Shown here: positions 52,547 through 63,998 of the stretch, one piece after another
Numbering within the stretch: position 1 is the stretch's first letter
How the letters are laid out: every line of letters starts with the position of its first letter
Assembly (NCBI GenBank): GCA_001312325.1
Contig: BBDJ01000001.1
Location: forward strand, 186,001-250,000
From: Lysinibacillus pakistanensis
Lineage (GTDB): Bacteria > Bacillota > Bacilli > Bacillales_A > Planococcaceae
Reading direction: 5' to 3'
DNA: 64,000 bases
Notes under the pieces: generated by a model
What the model saw: the letters and a program-made list of their open reading frames with translations, nothing else
Databases searched by the model: none
Told to the model about the DNA's origin: nothing
Position numbers and translations under genes: made by a program

Positions 52547-53419
52547 TTATAACTTTTTATTTGCCAACTTAATTAAATATTGACCATAACCATTTTTCTT
52601 TAACGGCTCTGCTAGCTCTAGCAATTGATCTCTCGTAATATACCCTTTTCGGAAGGCAATTTCCTCTAAACATGCAACCTTTAAGCTTTGACGCTTTTCA
52701 ATTGTTTCGATAAATGATGAAGCTTCTAGTAACGATTCATGTGTTCCTGTATCTAACCAAGCAAAGCCTCGTCCTAGTAACTCTACATGAAGATTTCCTG
52801 CTTCTAAATAGGCTTTATTAACATCCGTAATTTCAAGTTCTCCACGTGCTGATGGCTTAATAGATTTTGCTACTTCTATAACACTATTATCATAAAAATA
52901 TAAACCTGTTACAGCATATGTCGATTTCGGATTTACTGGCTTTTCTTCTATAGAAATGGCCTTTCCATTTTCATCAAACTCTACTACACCAAAACGTTCT
53001 GGATCATTTACATTGTAGCCAAAAACAGTAGCTCCATTTCTTCTAGCAGCTGCTCTTTCTAACATTGTAGTAAATTTATGACCATAGAAAATATTATCTC
53101 CTAAAATTAATGCTACAGAGTCATCTCCTATAAACTCTTCAGCTATAATAAAAGCTTGTGCTAAACCATCTGGTGAAGGTTGTACTGCATATTCCAAACG
53201 AATTCCTAAATCCTCACCATTGCCTAATAATTGTTCAAAACGAGGGGTATCTTCTGGTGTTGATATAATAAGAATTTCCTTAATTCCTGCCAACATTAAG
53301 ACAGAAAGAGGATAATAAATCATTGGTTTATCGTAAATCGGTAATAATTGTTTGGAAACTGAACGAGTTAATGGGTATAAACGTGTTCCACTTCCGCCTG
53401 CTAAAATGATCCCTTTCAC
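52547..53419 (-). CDS. rfbA: Glucose-1-phosphate thymidylyltransferase
   Basis: Intact 290-residue enzyme making dTDP-glucose from dTTP and glucose-1-phosphate. Marks are [53 protein letters not shown] and [16 protein letters not shown]. First gene of rfbACBD, the order also seen in S-layer glycan clusters of Geobacillus. A ribosome binding site AGGAGGAT precedes the ATG at 53419. Confidence 0.95.
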   Translation of the reverse strand: MKGIILAGGSGTRLYPLTRSVSKQLLPIYDKPMIYYPLSVLMLAGIKEILIISTPEDTPRFEQLLGNGEDLGIRLEYAVQPSPDGLAQAFIIAEEFIGDDSVALILGDNIFYGHKFTTMLERAAARRNGATVFGYNVNDPERFGVVEFDENGKAISIEEKPVNPKSTYAVTGLYFYDNSVIEVAKSIKPSARGELEITDVNKAYLEAGNLHVELLGRGFAWLDTGTHESLLEASSFIETIEKRQSLKVACLEEIAFRKGYITRDQLLELAEPLKKNGYGQYLIKLANKKL

Positions 53420-53508
53420 AATAATCCTCCTGTTTTTAATTTTATTAACTTTTTACTAAACATGTGAAAATATATAATGTTAACAAAAGTAAAATAAATG
53501 ACATTATA

Positions 53509-55074
53509 TCAATCAAGAGTTATAATACAAACTATTTTTAATCTAATTGTTTCAATTTCATGTAATCTTCCATTAAAAAAATTCGCATCATAATAACTTG
53601 ATTTTTTATTTAATTCTTCATTCACATAGTCCGAACCATATATTTCCATCAATGTTTCTTTAGATGAAAATAAATCGGTTCCTAACCCTAATCTATCACC
53701 CGATAATTCAACTCCTATACTACTTAACATAGTAGGAAAAAAATCCATACTAGAAAAAATTACGATTTTTTTGAATTCTCAGGCTCCTTAGATGAATTTA
53801 TAATTGCGTTAAATATAACTCTTTCATATTCTCTCTCAAGCCTTTCTTCATAATATCCTACCGATTGCATGCTATGATGATCTCCCACAATAACAATTGT
53901 TGTATTTTTATAAAAGTCCTGTTTCTTTATCCATTCTATAAATTCACTTATCTGCTTTGATGAAAATGCATGTACATTCTCATATTGAGTGTCAAAATTT
54001 TCTTGTGCACTACTTTCCAACCATCCATCCTCAAAATGCGTATTAACTGTTAATAAATTGAAGTTGAATGGTTTTTTTTGCTTATCTAAGTATAGGATTT
54101 CTTCTTTTGCCCACTCAAATAAACGACTATCCTCAAATCCCCAATAGACTTTATCTTCTTCTCTCATTCTTTCTTGTTCAATTACTGTATTTAAGTCAAT
54201 AATATTGTAATTACCATGTTTTTTAAAATATTGATATCGACCACCAAACCGAGAATCAGATCCAAACATAAATACTAAGTTATATCCCTCCTTATTCAGT
54301 ATATCTCCTAAAGAGGTAATACCAGGAAGGTAAGCATCAGTATTTAAATATTCATTTCCTCCAACAGGGATTTTTAATGGGATTCCAGCCGTATAGGAAA
54401 CTAATCCTCCAATAGTCCAGGTTGTGCCTGCAGTAGCTTGTGCGCCACCCAGTATATCTGTATTAGAAAAATTTAAATTCTCCAAAGCAATTAACTCTAA
54501 TTCAGGCATTACAGAATATTTCCAACCACCACTATTTTCGTGACTCATCAGAGTAGTTTCCATAGACTCTGCATATAATACAATTAAATTTTTCTTATTT
54601 TGTGGAAATTTAATGTCTACTTCTAAAGGGTTAACATAATTTTCTTCTATGAAATTTGAATACATCTTCCGACTATTTATAAAATCATCTATATTTACAG
54701 TTTTATATGTATAGAAAGAAGCAATGAATACAATTCCGAAAGTGTAAAATACTTTAGTTTTTTTATTTAACGGGAATAATTGATACTTTAATCTACTCCT
54801 GTTTATTTTAAATATAACATTAAAAGTATATTTTTTAATATTGATTAGGGGTAATATTAATAGAAAAATAAGAATAAAGAAGTATATAAAACCTTTCTTT
54901 ATTCCTTCAGTCATAGCACTTAAATTAGCTCCTTTCAAATTGCCTGCCATATAATAAAAAAATCTCATCCATTCCAACGTGTGAATAGTAAATTTTAAAA
55001 TATGTTGCAGATACTATAATGAAAGCACTGAATATAATAAAAGAAATACAACAAATCATTAATATTTTATTCAT
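53509..55074 (-). CDS. Membrane sulfatase-fold phosphoglycerol/phosphoethanolamine transferase (LtaS/MdoB-like), frame breaks
   Basis: About 520 residues. The N-terminal part has three or so membrane segments (ILMICCISFIIFSAFIIVSA, FIYFFILIFLLILPLI), followed by an extracytoplasmic alkaline-phosphatase-type domain. Catalytic and metal sites are LIVLYAESMETTLMS (Glu), GAQATAGTTWTIGGL (nucleophilic Thr), FMFGSDSRFGG, and IVIVGDHHSMQSVG. The C-terminus has SSMDFFPTMLSSIGVELSG and DRLGLGTDLFSS, typical of MdoB/OpgB and LtaS relatives that transfer phosphoglycerol or phosphoethanolamine to glycans. The start ATG at 55074 overlaps the preceding small gene. Frame breaks are near 54956-54962 and in the 53740-53765 interval. 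It may decorate the glycan made here. Confidence 0.82.
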
Positions 55075-55387
55075 TTTTGCTAACATCAAATTTGACCTCT
55101 ATTACCTTTTCTATATATATTAAAACTATAACTATTAACATAGTAATCATTAAATTTAGTGTAGCATATTTTAAAACTAGAATATTTCCACCTGTTGAGA
55201 AGTTAAAGCTATGTTCACCAAATAAATACATCGTTATAAAATAACAAATCAAATTTGGAATCAACAAAATTAATGGAGCCCTATATAATTTGTCTATTAA
55301 AGAAATTTTAGTACTTATAATGTTATATAAAGATTGCCCAGATAAAAAGGGAGCTATAATTGTAAATAAATAATTTAATACTATCAA
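55067..55387 (-). CDS. Small membrane protein of unknown function
   Basis: One hundred and six residues, four hydrophobic segments (IVLNYLFTIIAPFLSG, APLILLIPNLICYFITMYLF, LVLKYATLNLMITMLIVIVL). It starts with TTG at 55387 after GAGGTAA, and its stop overlaps the ATG of the sulfatase gene, so both are probably made together. I do not recognise the family; it may be an accessory membrane subunit of the sulfatase. Not enough to say more. Confidence 0.6.
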   Translation of the reverse strand: MIVLNYLFTIIAPFLSGQSLYNIISTKISLIDKLYRAPLILLIPNLICYFITMYLFGEHSFNFSTGGNILVLKYATLNLMITMLIVIVLIYIEKVIEVKFDVSKNE

Positions 55388-55743
55388 AATTCATTACCTC
55401 TATTCGATTAACAAGAATAATAATCGTTTATACATATAGCAATAAAATTAAATCTCTTATGTTTTTTTGTAATTAACAAGAGAGAAAAGTAATGTTAACT
55501 TATATCCAAAATCAATATATGAAAACAGAAAAGACTCATTAAGGATTTCATTTTCCTTTTTAAAAAGAAAATTTTTAGCCCCTTTACATCGTCCTAACAA
55601 TATCATTAGTTTATTTTATGTTCTGTGTCAACCGTATTTATTTTTAATAACTCTGATGAATTTAGATCTTATATGCAACATTGGTAATCACATAAATAAC
55701 TACATTTAAATTAACCCATATTTACCGGATTTGAAATATACTC
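55388..55743. other. Intergenic gap inside the glycan cluster
   Basis: About 355 A/T-rich bases between the acyltransferase and the small membrane-protein genes. It probably holds a promoter for the downstream sulfatase-rfb part, but I see no convincing boxes, hairpin or gene. Confidence 0.4.
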
Positions 55744-56793
55744 CTATTTTTTTAGTTTTAATACAGGTTTCTCTATTAAATGCCATGACAAGACAGCCAA
55801 AATTATTGTTAAAGGAATGGAAAAAGCAATGTTTAGTAATACTGATATTTCTCCATTAAAAAAAATATGTAATACTTTGTTGAATAGGGAAGGCATATAT
55901 ATATATACCGTAAGAAAAATCTCCGTATTTACTAAAATTTTGGAGTTTAATAAATTTACTATAGGCTAAATACATAATTAAATAACTTCCAAATAAAGCG
56001 AAATTATTTACTAATCCACCAAATTTGGCACTAATACAAAGCAAGATAAATGAAAATAATGCATACCAATGATTTAAAATGATTTTGTCTCTATACAAAT
56101 AAAATACTACCCCTGCTAAAAAGAATGGGAGCAATTCAAAAAAATGAAGGTAGATAAACCCAAGTAAATCCAGTAGGTATATATATCATTAAAAAAACTT
56201 TTTATATACATTGATGAAATAAACACGAAAAGCATAAGTTTTCTAAACTTTAACAATCCTAAAACACCAAAAAAAAGCTACTGTGCTATAACAAAGTAAT
56301 TCAAAAGGTAGTGTCCATAAGGAACCATTAACAGAATTATTAAACGATGAACTTTCAAAAACTCCTGGTAAAGTCCAATACATAGGAAACAATAAAATAG
56401 TTTTTAAATAATTATAAGTATTAGAATCACTGAAATATTCTTTAATTGATAAAGTAGTTACTAAGGGACCTACTATAAAAGCACAAAAAAAATACTGCAA
56501 CTATTAAACCCGGGTATATTCTAAGTACCCTAGCTTTGATAAATTTAAATAAATTAGGGTTTCTATCAAAGCTTTGAACAATTAAAAAACCGCTTATTAT
56601 AAAAAATATTGCTACAGCCATTGCACCTAAACTCCATTGTCCATTAGAAAGAACAACCAAAATTTCATTGTTATGAGAAGTCAAAGGATAAGCATGTGAG
56701 ATTATTACTAGTATAGCGGCTACAAATCTAATAAAATCGTAATTATTTTTTTCTATCTTTGGAACATTCTTCGATAGTTTTATTATTATTCAT
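55744..56793 (-). CDS. Acyltransferase-3 family membrane protein, several frame breaks
   Basis: About 345 residues with ten hydrophobic segments, broken in at least four places. The corrected N-terminus contains NNYDFIRFVAAILVIISHAY with the family His, then GAMAVAIFFIISGFLIVQSF. Later parts show SLWTLPFELLCY and FSYGIYIYAFPIQQ. These match OafA/OatA-like O-acyltransferases. The ATG at 56793 overlaps the stop of the upstream glycosyltransferase after correction (ATGA). It ends at a TAG at 55744. Likely acylates the glycan produced here. Confidence 0.72.
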
Positions 56794-58555
56794 ATTTTCC
56801 CTCTAATTTTAATTTTCTTTAATAATGTACTTCTAATAGCGTACCATTTTTGTTGGACTTTAAGTTTTAAAATTTTTATTATTTCACATTGATTAAGTTT
56901 AAAGTTCATCAATACTTTCTTAATAAAACTAATTTTAGAAGAACTAGGTTGTATATTTTTTTACTTCATACTTTCCACGTATAATATCTGTTTTCTCAAT
57001 TAACTCTTTTTTTTCTTTTGGTCACTGCTTCCTTTTCATACGGAACTTTATATAAAGATGTAGTTTTTTTCTACAAATAAAAAGTCTTGCTTAGTTGAGA
57101 TTTTTAGCCAATAATCCCAGTCCTCTAAAACCTCCAAAGATTCGTCCATTCCTCCCAATTCATCATATATCTCTTTAGAAAATAAAACAGATTGGATTGG
57201 AAAGTAGTTTTGAATTAATAATAATTGTTTATCAAATTTCGAATTAAATTCAATACTATAGCATACTTCTTCATAGATATATGGATTCATAGATATTAAC
57301 TTTGTAGGTGTTTCAAACGCAATAGTATATGCTATTTTGTAACTACTATTATTAATTAAAGAAGTAACTAATACTTCTATATGATCCGCATATAGTAAAT
57401 CATCATCATCCAAAAAGCTAAAATATTTTCCTGTAGCAAGTGTTAAGCCTACGTTAGCTAATTTTGTTCTACCAACTTTTTCATTCGTAGCATAATATTT
57501 AATATTTAAACTCTTAAAATTATTTTCCACTAATTCTTTAGATGTTGGAAAACCATCTTCCACAACAATTATTTCTATATTTTGGTATGTCTGATTCTTT
57601 ATTGTAGTTAGCGCTTCCTTTAACATTTCAGGTCGTTGATTTGTTCTCACAATTATAGACACTAGAGGGGTTTCAAGTGGTAGGGCATTATGAAAATCAT
57701 GACCTAATCTGTGAATTTCATAATTCCAACCACAAAAAGTCCCTACTATGTTACTTCGTTTGCTTTTAAATATCTTAGAAAAAGATTCTATTAGTATCCG
57801 GCCCAATTTCAAATTTCTATGCTTTATTGCCCATAGTAAGCACATTACGTAACCTAAAATAATATCTTTAAAACTTCCATATCTAAATCTTAAAAACAAA
57901 TTACTATTTATTATATTTAATAGCTCATTTTCTCTGTTAACATTATTTTTCCCAAAAGTATAATGGTAAATAATACTTTTAGGAACATATAGAATTTTAT
58001 ATCCCGCATTTCTAATTCTCCAACTTAAATCTACATCTTCCCCATACATGAATATTTCCTTATCAAAGCCACCTATCTTTTGAAAACATTCTCTTCTTAC
58101 TAATAAAGCAGCTGCACTACTCCAAGAAACTTCAAGCGTTACTGGATTATAATGTTTTGGATGTTCATAGGGAAATTGACGTGACTCCCATGCTCCAACT
58201 GCAACATCATCTTCCATAGCTTGATTTATTAAGTTTATTAATGTATCTTGGTGTAACTCTGTATCAATATTTAAAAAAATAAATATACGATTGATTAGTT
58301 TTGGACGCCCCAATATTATTAGCAGCTCCAAATCCAATATTTTTTTTCTTGTTTAAAAATTTCATAACTCCCGAATTTATCCTTAAAAATGCAACTATTC
58401 AACAATTCATATGAACTGTCTTTTGAATTATTATCTATAAATGTTAAATGAATCTTCTCTAAAGGATAATGTTGTATTTTTAAGGAATTCAAAAAATCTT
58501 CAATCCATCTTTCGGAATTATAGATTACAACAATTATATCTATAGAAATCTGCAT
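56790..58555 (-). CDS. Two-domain GT2 glycosyltransferase, frame breaks
   Basis: About 585 residues with two GT-A (GT2) domains. First: MQISIDIIVVIYNSERWIED, LTFIDNNSKDSSYE, FIFLNIDTELHQD and FMYGEDVDLSWRIRNAGYKI. Second: PLVSIIVRTNQRPEMLKEAL, FSFLDDDDLLYADHIEV and LEDWDYWLKIS. Breaks lie near 58270-58345, at 57058-57070 and in the 3' part; with the last A7 (56951-56957 region) read as six, a basic tail (SKISFIKKVLMNFKLNQ) runs on to a TGA overlapping the acyltransferase ATG. Read literally it ends near 57048 or 56944. Bifunctional GT2 proteins of this shape make rhamnan or similar repeats in S-layer glycan loci; exact linkage unknown. Confidence 0.78.
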
Positions 58556-58576
58556 TATATAACTATCCTTTTTAAT

Positions 58577-60332
58577 TTAGTTAAAAACTTCTTCTTTTAT
58601 ACTTTGTTGGAATATATCTATAATTTCTTCATTATTCATTTTTCTATTATTTAATCCATTTGTAGAAAATACATAATCATCATTAATAATTAAATTATTA
58701 TCAATGTAAAATTGAGATATAGATTTTAACATTAATTTTGGATGATATCTAAAATTCAAATAATCTTGCTCTTTCTCTTTTCTCTCTTCGTCAAACATAA
58801 TATGATGGTGAATTAATAATGAATTAGGTGAATTAACTAACATCTTTCCTTCTTTACGTAACTTATATGAAATTGCTGCATCTTCATAGACGTTTGGATA
58901 ACCATCTACTATCGGAAACCACCCTTTAAACAATGTAGCTCCAACTGGATTCCAATCAGTATTATATCTTTCTAACGTACTCAAATCATGTACATTTTTA
59001 TTAATATTATAAAGTTTAAATTCCACTCTTCCATCATTTATCTCCTCAAATCCACCTGTAAACTGTAATGTTTGATTCGGAAACGTTACTCTACAAGTGA
59101 CCGAACCAATATTTTCATCTTCTTCAGCTCTAACTAGCAATTCCTCAATCCAGCCTTCAGTTACTTCAATATCATTATCTAATGAAATATAATAACTATC
59201 TGTTCTTGCATACTTTAGAGCTTCTTTACGTCCTAAAGAAGGTCCAATATTTTTATCAGAATAAATGATTCTCACATTCGGAATTGGTTCAATATGTTTT
59301 TTTTAATAAACTCTACACAGGTTGTCGAAGAACCATTCTCATACAGTATAATTTCATGTGGTATATTCACTGTCTTTTTAATAGATTGAATAGACATTAA
59401 AGTTTGATCTTCTTTACCATATGAAACCATAATAAAAGAAATAAATTTATGGAAAGTTCCATTTTTTTATATCTCTCCGCATTTTCGCTTGGTTACTTAT
59501 ATTAATTGACATTGCATATTGCTTTTCCCTAACCGTTTCAGAAGTCTGTTTGTCATGGATTCTATGTTTGTATAAAAATTTTGGCACATGTACAAAGGCG
59601 CTGTTAGGGTAATGGAATGCTACTCTAAGCACCATATCATAATCTTGTGCTCCGTCGTATTCTGAATTAAAAATACCAACTTTTTCAAATACATCTTTAC
59701 TAATTAATTTAAAATGTGAGGCATACATTTTAACATCTAAATGGTCATTAAAAATATTGTCTTTTGGAAGATGATCACAGCTAAATCTCCCTATCTCTTG
59801 TGATTCATCATTTATATGAATTCTATTCGAAAAAGAATATTTAGTATCTGGCTCCCAATACTTTAATGACTCTTCTACAGCATTTAACATTAATATGTCA
59901 TCACAGTCTAAAAAAAGCAACTATGTCCCCTGTTGCTTTCGCTAAACATACATTTTGAGTAGCAGATATTCCTATATTTCTCTCATTTTTATAAATACGA
60001 ACAAAATCATAATGTTTAAACTTGTTTAAAATTATTTCAACTTCTGACATAGGAGAACAATCGTCAACAAGAATAACCTCTTTATTCTCATATGTTTGAT
60101 TAACTGCAGATAATATACAACTTTCTAAATAGTCGATATTATTATAAACAGGGATAATTATAGATACTTTTTTTAATCCTTCTTTATTGATTAATTCTGA
60201 ATCTGGATTTAACATAGCTTTTTGATTAACTCTATTTAAATAAATCTTTTTAGCAACTGCTCTTAAAGGTGATGGCAATTTCTTCGCAGATAAAAAAATA
60301 AATCTTTTGGTCCTTCTACTTACTACTTTCAA
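58577..60332 (-). CDS. Two-domain GT2 glycosyltransferase (likely C-terminal part of a larger fusion), frame breaks
   Basis: About 585 residues. The first GT2 domain has KVSIIIPVYNNIDYLESCI, EVILVDDCSPMSEVE, FLDCDDILMLNAVEE and YDGAQDYDMVLRVAFHY. The second has FISFIMVSYGKEDQTLMSIQ, YISLDNDIEVTEGWIEEL and NVYEDAAISYKLRKEGK. TTG at 60332 is the only start offered by the uncorrected sequence. If the T7 run at 60337-60343 is read as six, the frame joins upstream NSKSWKITEPFRMAGRMLR, a segment that in related proteins directly precedes a GT2 domain, so this and the next gene are probably one protein of about 1,070 residues. Frame breaks also near 59910 and 59445, plus an A/T run near 59298. Confidence 0.75.
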
Positions 60333-61786
60333 TTGATTTTTTTCCTGTTCTTAACATTCTACCAGCCATTCTAAATGGTTCTGTTATCTTCCATGATTTC
60401 GAATTCATTAATGATTCTAATTGTTTGTTTACTAATTGGTTCTCAAATTCTACTTTACTAATTTCATTTTTCATAGATAAAATTTCATTTTTCGAAACGA
60501 GTTATTTCAAGATTTTTTTTCGTTTAAACAACGATTTAAAGATTCATTTTCATTTTCAATATTTGATATTTTTATATCTTTCTTATCAATAAAATCTCTT
60601 AAGTGATTCTCAGGGATACCTCTTATAATTTTTAATCTAACATTCACATGTAATTCATTATTTATATTTTGAGATATGTTATTAATATATATAATAGGAT
60701 TCTTTCCTAAACTCATTAACTTTAAAGAATTTTGAGATGGTAATTTTATTAAATTTCTTGTCTCCAAATCTTTATACATATTTTGTGAGGATATAGTTTT
60801 AATCAAATGTAAGTCTTCTTTAGCAATACCCTTAGAAAAAACCTCAATTTTTTTCTAAGGATATTACTGATTGCTGATAGCATGGCTCTAATCTAAGTTT
60901 ACTAATATCCAAACCTTTTAACTTTAAACAATAATCTTTATACTCATTGTTCAATTCAATAGCTACCATATTGTAATTAAGCTCTTCAGAATCATTTTCT
61001 ACAAAAATATGCATAAAGTCTTTTGGAGATTGTTCATTATATAATTCATCTATTTTTATATTGTTCTTTAAATAATTTAATTTGTACTCATCAAAATCTT
61101 TTCCGACATGTTTTGAAAAATTACTCTCCATTTCCTCATAATAAGGAATATTTGCTATTTCTATTTCCAACAGCTCAAAAATTTCTTCCATTACAAGTTC
61201 TTTAGCAAAATGCCCTGAGTATTTTGTCTTAAAAATCAATATTGCTCTATAAATTATATAATCAACTGGTACTGGAAATTTAAAAACCCACTCATAATCT
61301 ATGGTTATTATTTTAGAATCTTTCTCTAAAAAGATTATATTATCAAAATTTAAATCAACATTAGCTAAATTCATAGCTGCAATACCTTCAAGGTTTGAAG
61401 CATCACCGAATATATTTTTAAAGTCTGTTGTTTGATAAAAGGCACATTGTTCTTCTTTTAAAAATAAGGTCTTATACCATTTAAGCTTTTCTATAAATCC
61501 ATTTTTATCCTTATTAAAAAGCTTTTGAACTAAAATTTCATCAAGACTCACTCCCTCAACAAAAGGAAATACTATGCCTTTATCCTGCATTTTTACTTCA
61601 ACTGGATTAAAAGAAGATTTTTTATATTCTTCATAATTATTATATATATTCTCTAAATGACTCTTAGCTGCTTGCGTGTACGCTTCTTTTAACACATATT
61701 TTGAATTTTTTTTCTTCATATATTATGGTCTTTAATTGAAATGCCTTTTTACGATTAATGCTATATTTTATACTATTAATCCTCAA
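60316..61786 (-). CDS. Kinase-fold domain plus coiled coil (WbdD-like), frame breaks
   Basis: About 485 residues. The N-lobe has INSIKYSINRKKAFQLKTII and YVLKEAYTQAAKSHL, where the Lys fits the ATP-binding position. The C-lobe has NLANVDLNFDNIIFLE (catalytic-loop-like Asp and Asn) and KIITIDYEWVFKFPVPVDY (metal-binding Asp). This is the layout of the kinase-like domain of LPS-type WbdD proteins. A coiled coil follows (IENENESLNRCLNEKK, KVEFENQLVNKQLESL), then SWKITEPFR. The start is TTG at 61786 after AGGAGG. Frame breaks at T8 (61704-61711), T7 (60848-60854) and near 60480-60530. A one-base change near 61800 would also fuse it to the methyltransferase. A pseudokinase role cannot be excluded. 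Confidence 0.68.
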
Positions 61787-61797
61787 AATAATTCCTC

Positions 61798-62707
61798 CTA
61801 CTCTACACTAGCAATGATAAGGAAAGAATTGGCGAAGAAACTAAAATTATCATTTATATTCAGCAAATCATGCACAATATCTTCATTAAATAATTCCAAC
61901 CTGTCATTATCATAATTATGGATTAAATCTCTAAGTTCACCTATTTTAGGTTTCCTATTGTCAGAAAAAAATCTGAAACGGTAGTTTATAATCTGGAAGA
62001 GGATAATAAAACTCAGTATTACCTAACATACATTCTTCTAATAATCTTTGTAACTCAATCTTCGAAAATGTACATACTCCTTTTGGTTCCCTATATCCCT
62101 CAATTGAATCGAAAAATTCACCTGTATGATCTTCTCGTGCTCCTGCCCAATATTTCAAACCGAATTTATTTTCAATTGCAATAAATAATTTACCATTTGG
62201 CTTTAATAAGCTTTTAATATAATGCAAAAATTCATGGAATGGTTGATTTGAATTGGAAAAGGAAGGGGCGTATTCTAAAACACCAATTAATGTAATATAA
62301 TCGAACTGGCGATCAAATTTCATTTTGTTAAAATCACCAACAAATATCTCAATGTTCTCCGAATTTTGGTGTCTATAAGCATTTATAAGAGAACGTCTTT
62401 TAGACAACTCTACACATGTGACGCTCTTAGCATTTCTACTTAATGCACCTGTAATAGCTCCACAACCTGCTCCTATTTCTAGAACATCACTATTTTCATT
62501 AAATGGATACCATTCAATAATATGTTCTCTATATTTAGATAAGTGATATAAAATAGGCCACCTCGTGTCATTTTTAATCACATCATCAAAATCTTTATAG
62601 TCTTGAACAATCTTTAGCAACTCATCTTCAATATCTCCATCACTATATTGATCTTCACCTGTATAATATGTTAAATTCATTTTTACATTTCCAATTTGTT
62701 CAATCAT
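61798..62707 (-). CDS. SAM-dependent methyltransferase, one frame break
   Basis: Class I methyltransferase of about 303 residues. Motif I is SDVLEIGAGCGAITGALSR, then VTCVELSKRRSLINAYRH, FDYITLIGVLEYAPSF and LLKPNGKLFIAIENKFG. The sequence FGLKYWAGAREDHTG is shared with methyltransferase domains of large glycan-terminating proteins such as WbdD and WsaE; it likely methylates the glycan end or a rhamnose. It begins at ATG 62707, 8 bases after the wzt stop. The A7 run at 61965-61971 breaks the frame; six gives PFQIFSDNRKPKIGELR and moves the stop to 61798, directly before AGGAGG of the next gene. Confidence 0.82.
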
Positions 62708-62715
62708 ATTTTCAC

Positions 62716-63998
62716 CTATTGTAAAGTGGATATTTCAATCTTAGAATTTAAGTCAAAATAACCTACTGTATTTTTAGAAGATATTATTTGAAACGAAATA
62801 ACATCATATAATCGATGATAAACTACAAACTCACCATTTTCAAAGCCTGTACATCCCAATGATAAAAGGTAATTACCAGCTTGAAGACTCATTTTTTTGA
62901 GTAAATGAAACTTCCATTATTGTTCCATCTCCAGGTGTTTCAATTGCAATATTCTCAATCATTGTATTAGTACCTGTGATTTCTGTACCTTTTAAATCTT
63001 TTATTGTAAATGCAAAAATAGGAAATTCTAGTGGACACTCAAAATGGACTCTTATTTTTAATTGACATTCACTTCCTTTTTCTATTGTTGAAGTTAATTC
63101 GTCAAATTCATCAAAAATCCCAAAATCAATAATCTCAGCTTTATTATTACCATAATCTAGATGGTCGGTATTGACCTGATAAAAATTTTTCCATTCATCT
63201 AATTGAACTTCCTTTTTAACATATTCATTAGTTTGTGTTGGTTTGTGTAAATTAACTACAAGCTTTTTAAATAAATCTACACCCTCTTTAGCTTTGTGTA
63301 CCCCTAAAGATTCTCCATCGTTTAAAACTAATACATTATCACAATATTTAATCACACTACTTAAATCATGTGTAACGAGTAGTATCGTTTTTCCTTGTTT
63401 TTTAAATTCTTCAAACTTCTTATAACATTTCACTTGAAAAAAACATATCTCCCACAGCTAATGCCTCATCTACTATTAAAATATCAGCGTCAACATTAAT
63501 TGCTACTGCAAAAGCTAAACGTACATACATTCCACTTGAATACGTTTTTACGGGCTGATCAATAAATTCACCTATATCTGCAAACTTTTCAATTTCTATA
63601 AACCTTGCATCCATTTCTTCTTTTGATAAACCTAATATTGAACCATTTAAATACACATTTTCTCTTCCTGTATATTCAGGATTAAAACCACTTCCCAATT
63701 CTAATAGAGCAGCTACGCGACCATTTACTTTAATTTCACCATCAGTTGGAGTTAATGTTTTTGCTATAATCTGAAGTAATGTACTTTTTCCAGAACCATT
63801 TTGTCCTACAATACCAAAAGTTTGTCCTTTTCTTACTTCAAAATTAATATTATGCAATGCATCAAATGCCCTATAATAAACATTTTTTCCTGATGATAAA
63901 AACTGTTTTAAACGGTCTATTGGTTTATCATATATTTGATATCTTTTAGATATGTTTTTCACTTCTATTGCAAAGCTATTACTAGAGGACATCTGCAA
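62716..63998 (-). CDS. Wzt-like polysaccharide ABC exporter ATPase with C-terminal recognition domain, frame breaks, start at window edge
   Basis: About 425 residues. Nucleotide-binding domain: Walker A TFGIVGQNGSGKSTLLQI, signature VKTYSSGMYVRLAFAVAI, Walker B DADILIVDEALAVGD, H-loop LLVTHDLSSVIKYCD. After about residue 240 a beta-sandwich domain of about 170 residues follows (NKAEIIDFGIFDEFDELTS, GTEITGTNTMIENIAIET, and SLQAGNYLLSLGCTG after correction). In E. coli O9a such a Wzt domain binds the modified chain end. Frame breaks: A7 (63437-63443) and T7 (62892-62898). The ATG at 63992 or TTG at 63998 is likely, but the ribosome binding site lies off the window, as does the partner permease (Wzm). 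Confidence 0.85.
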
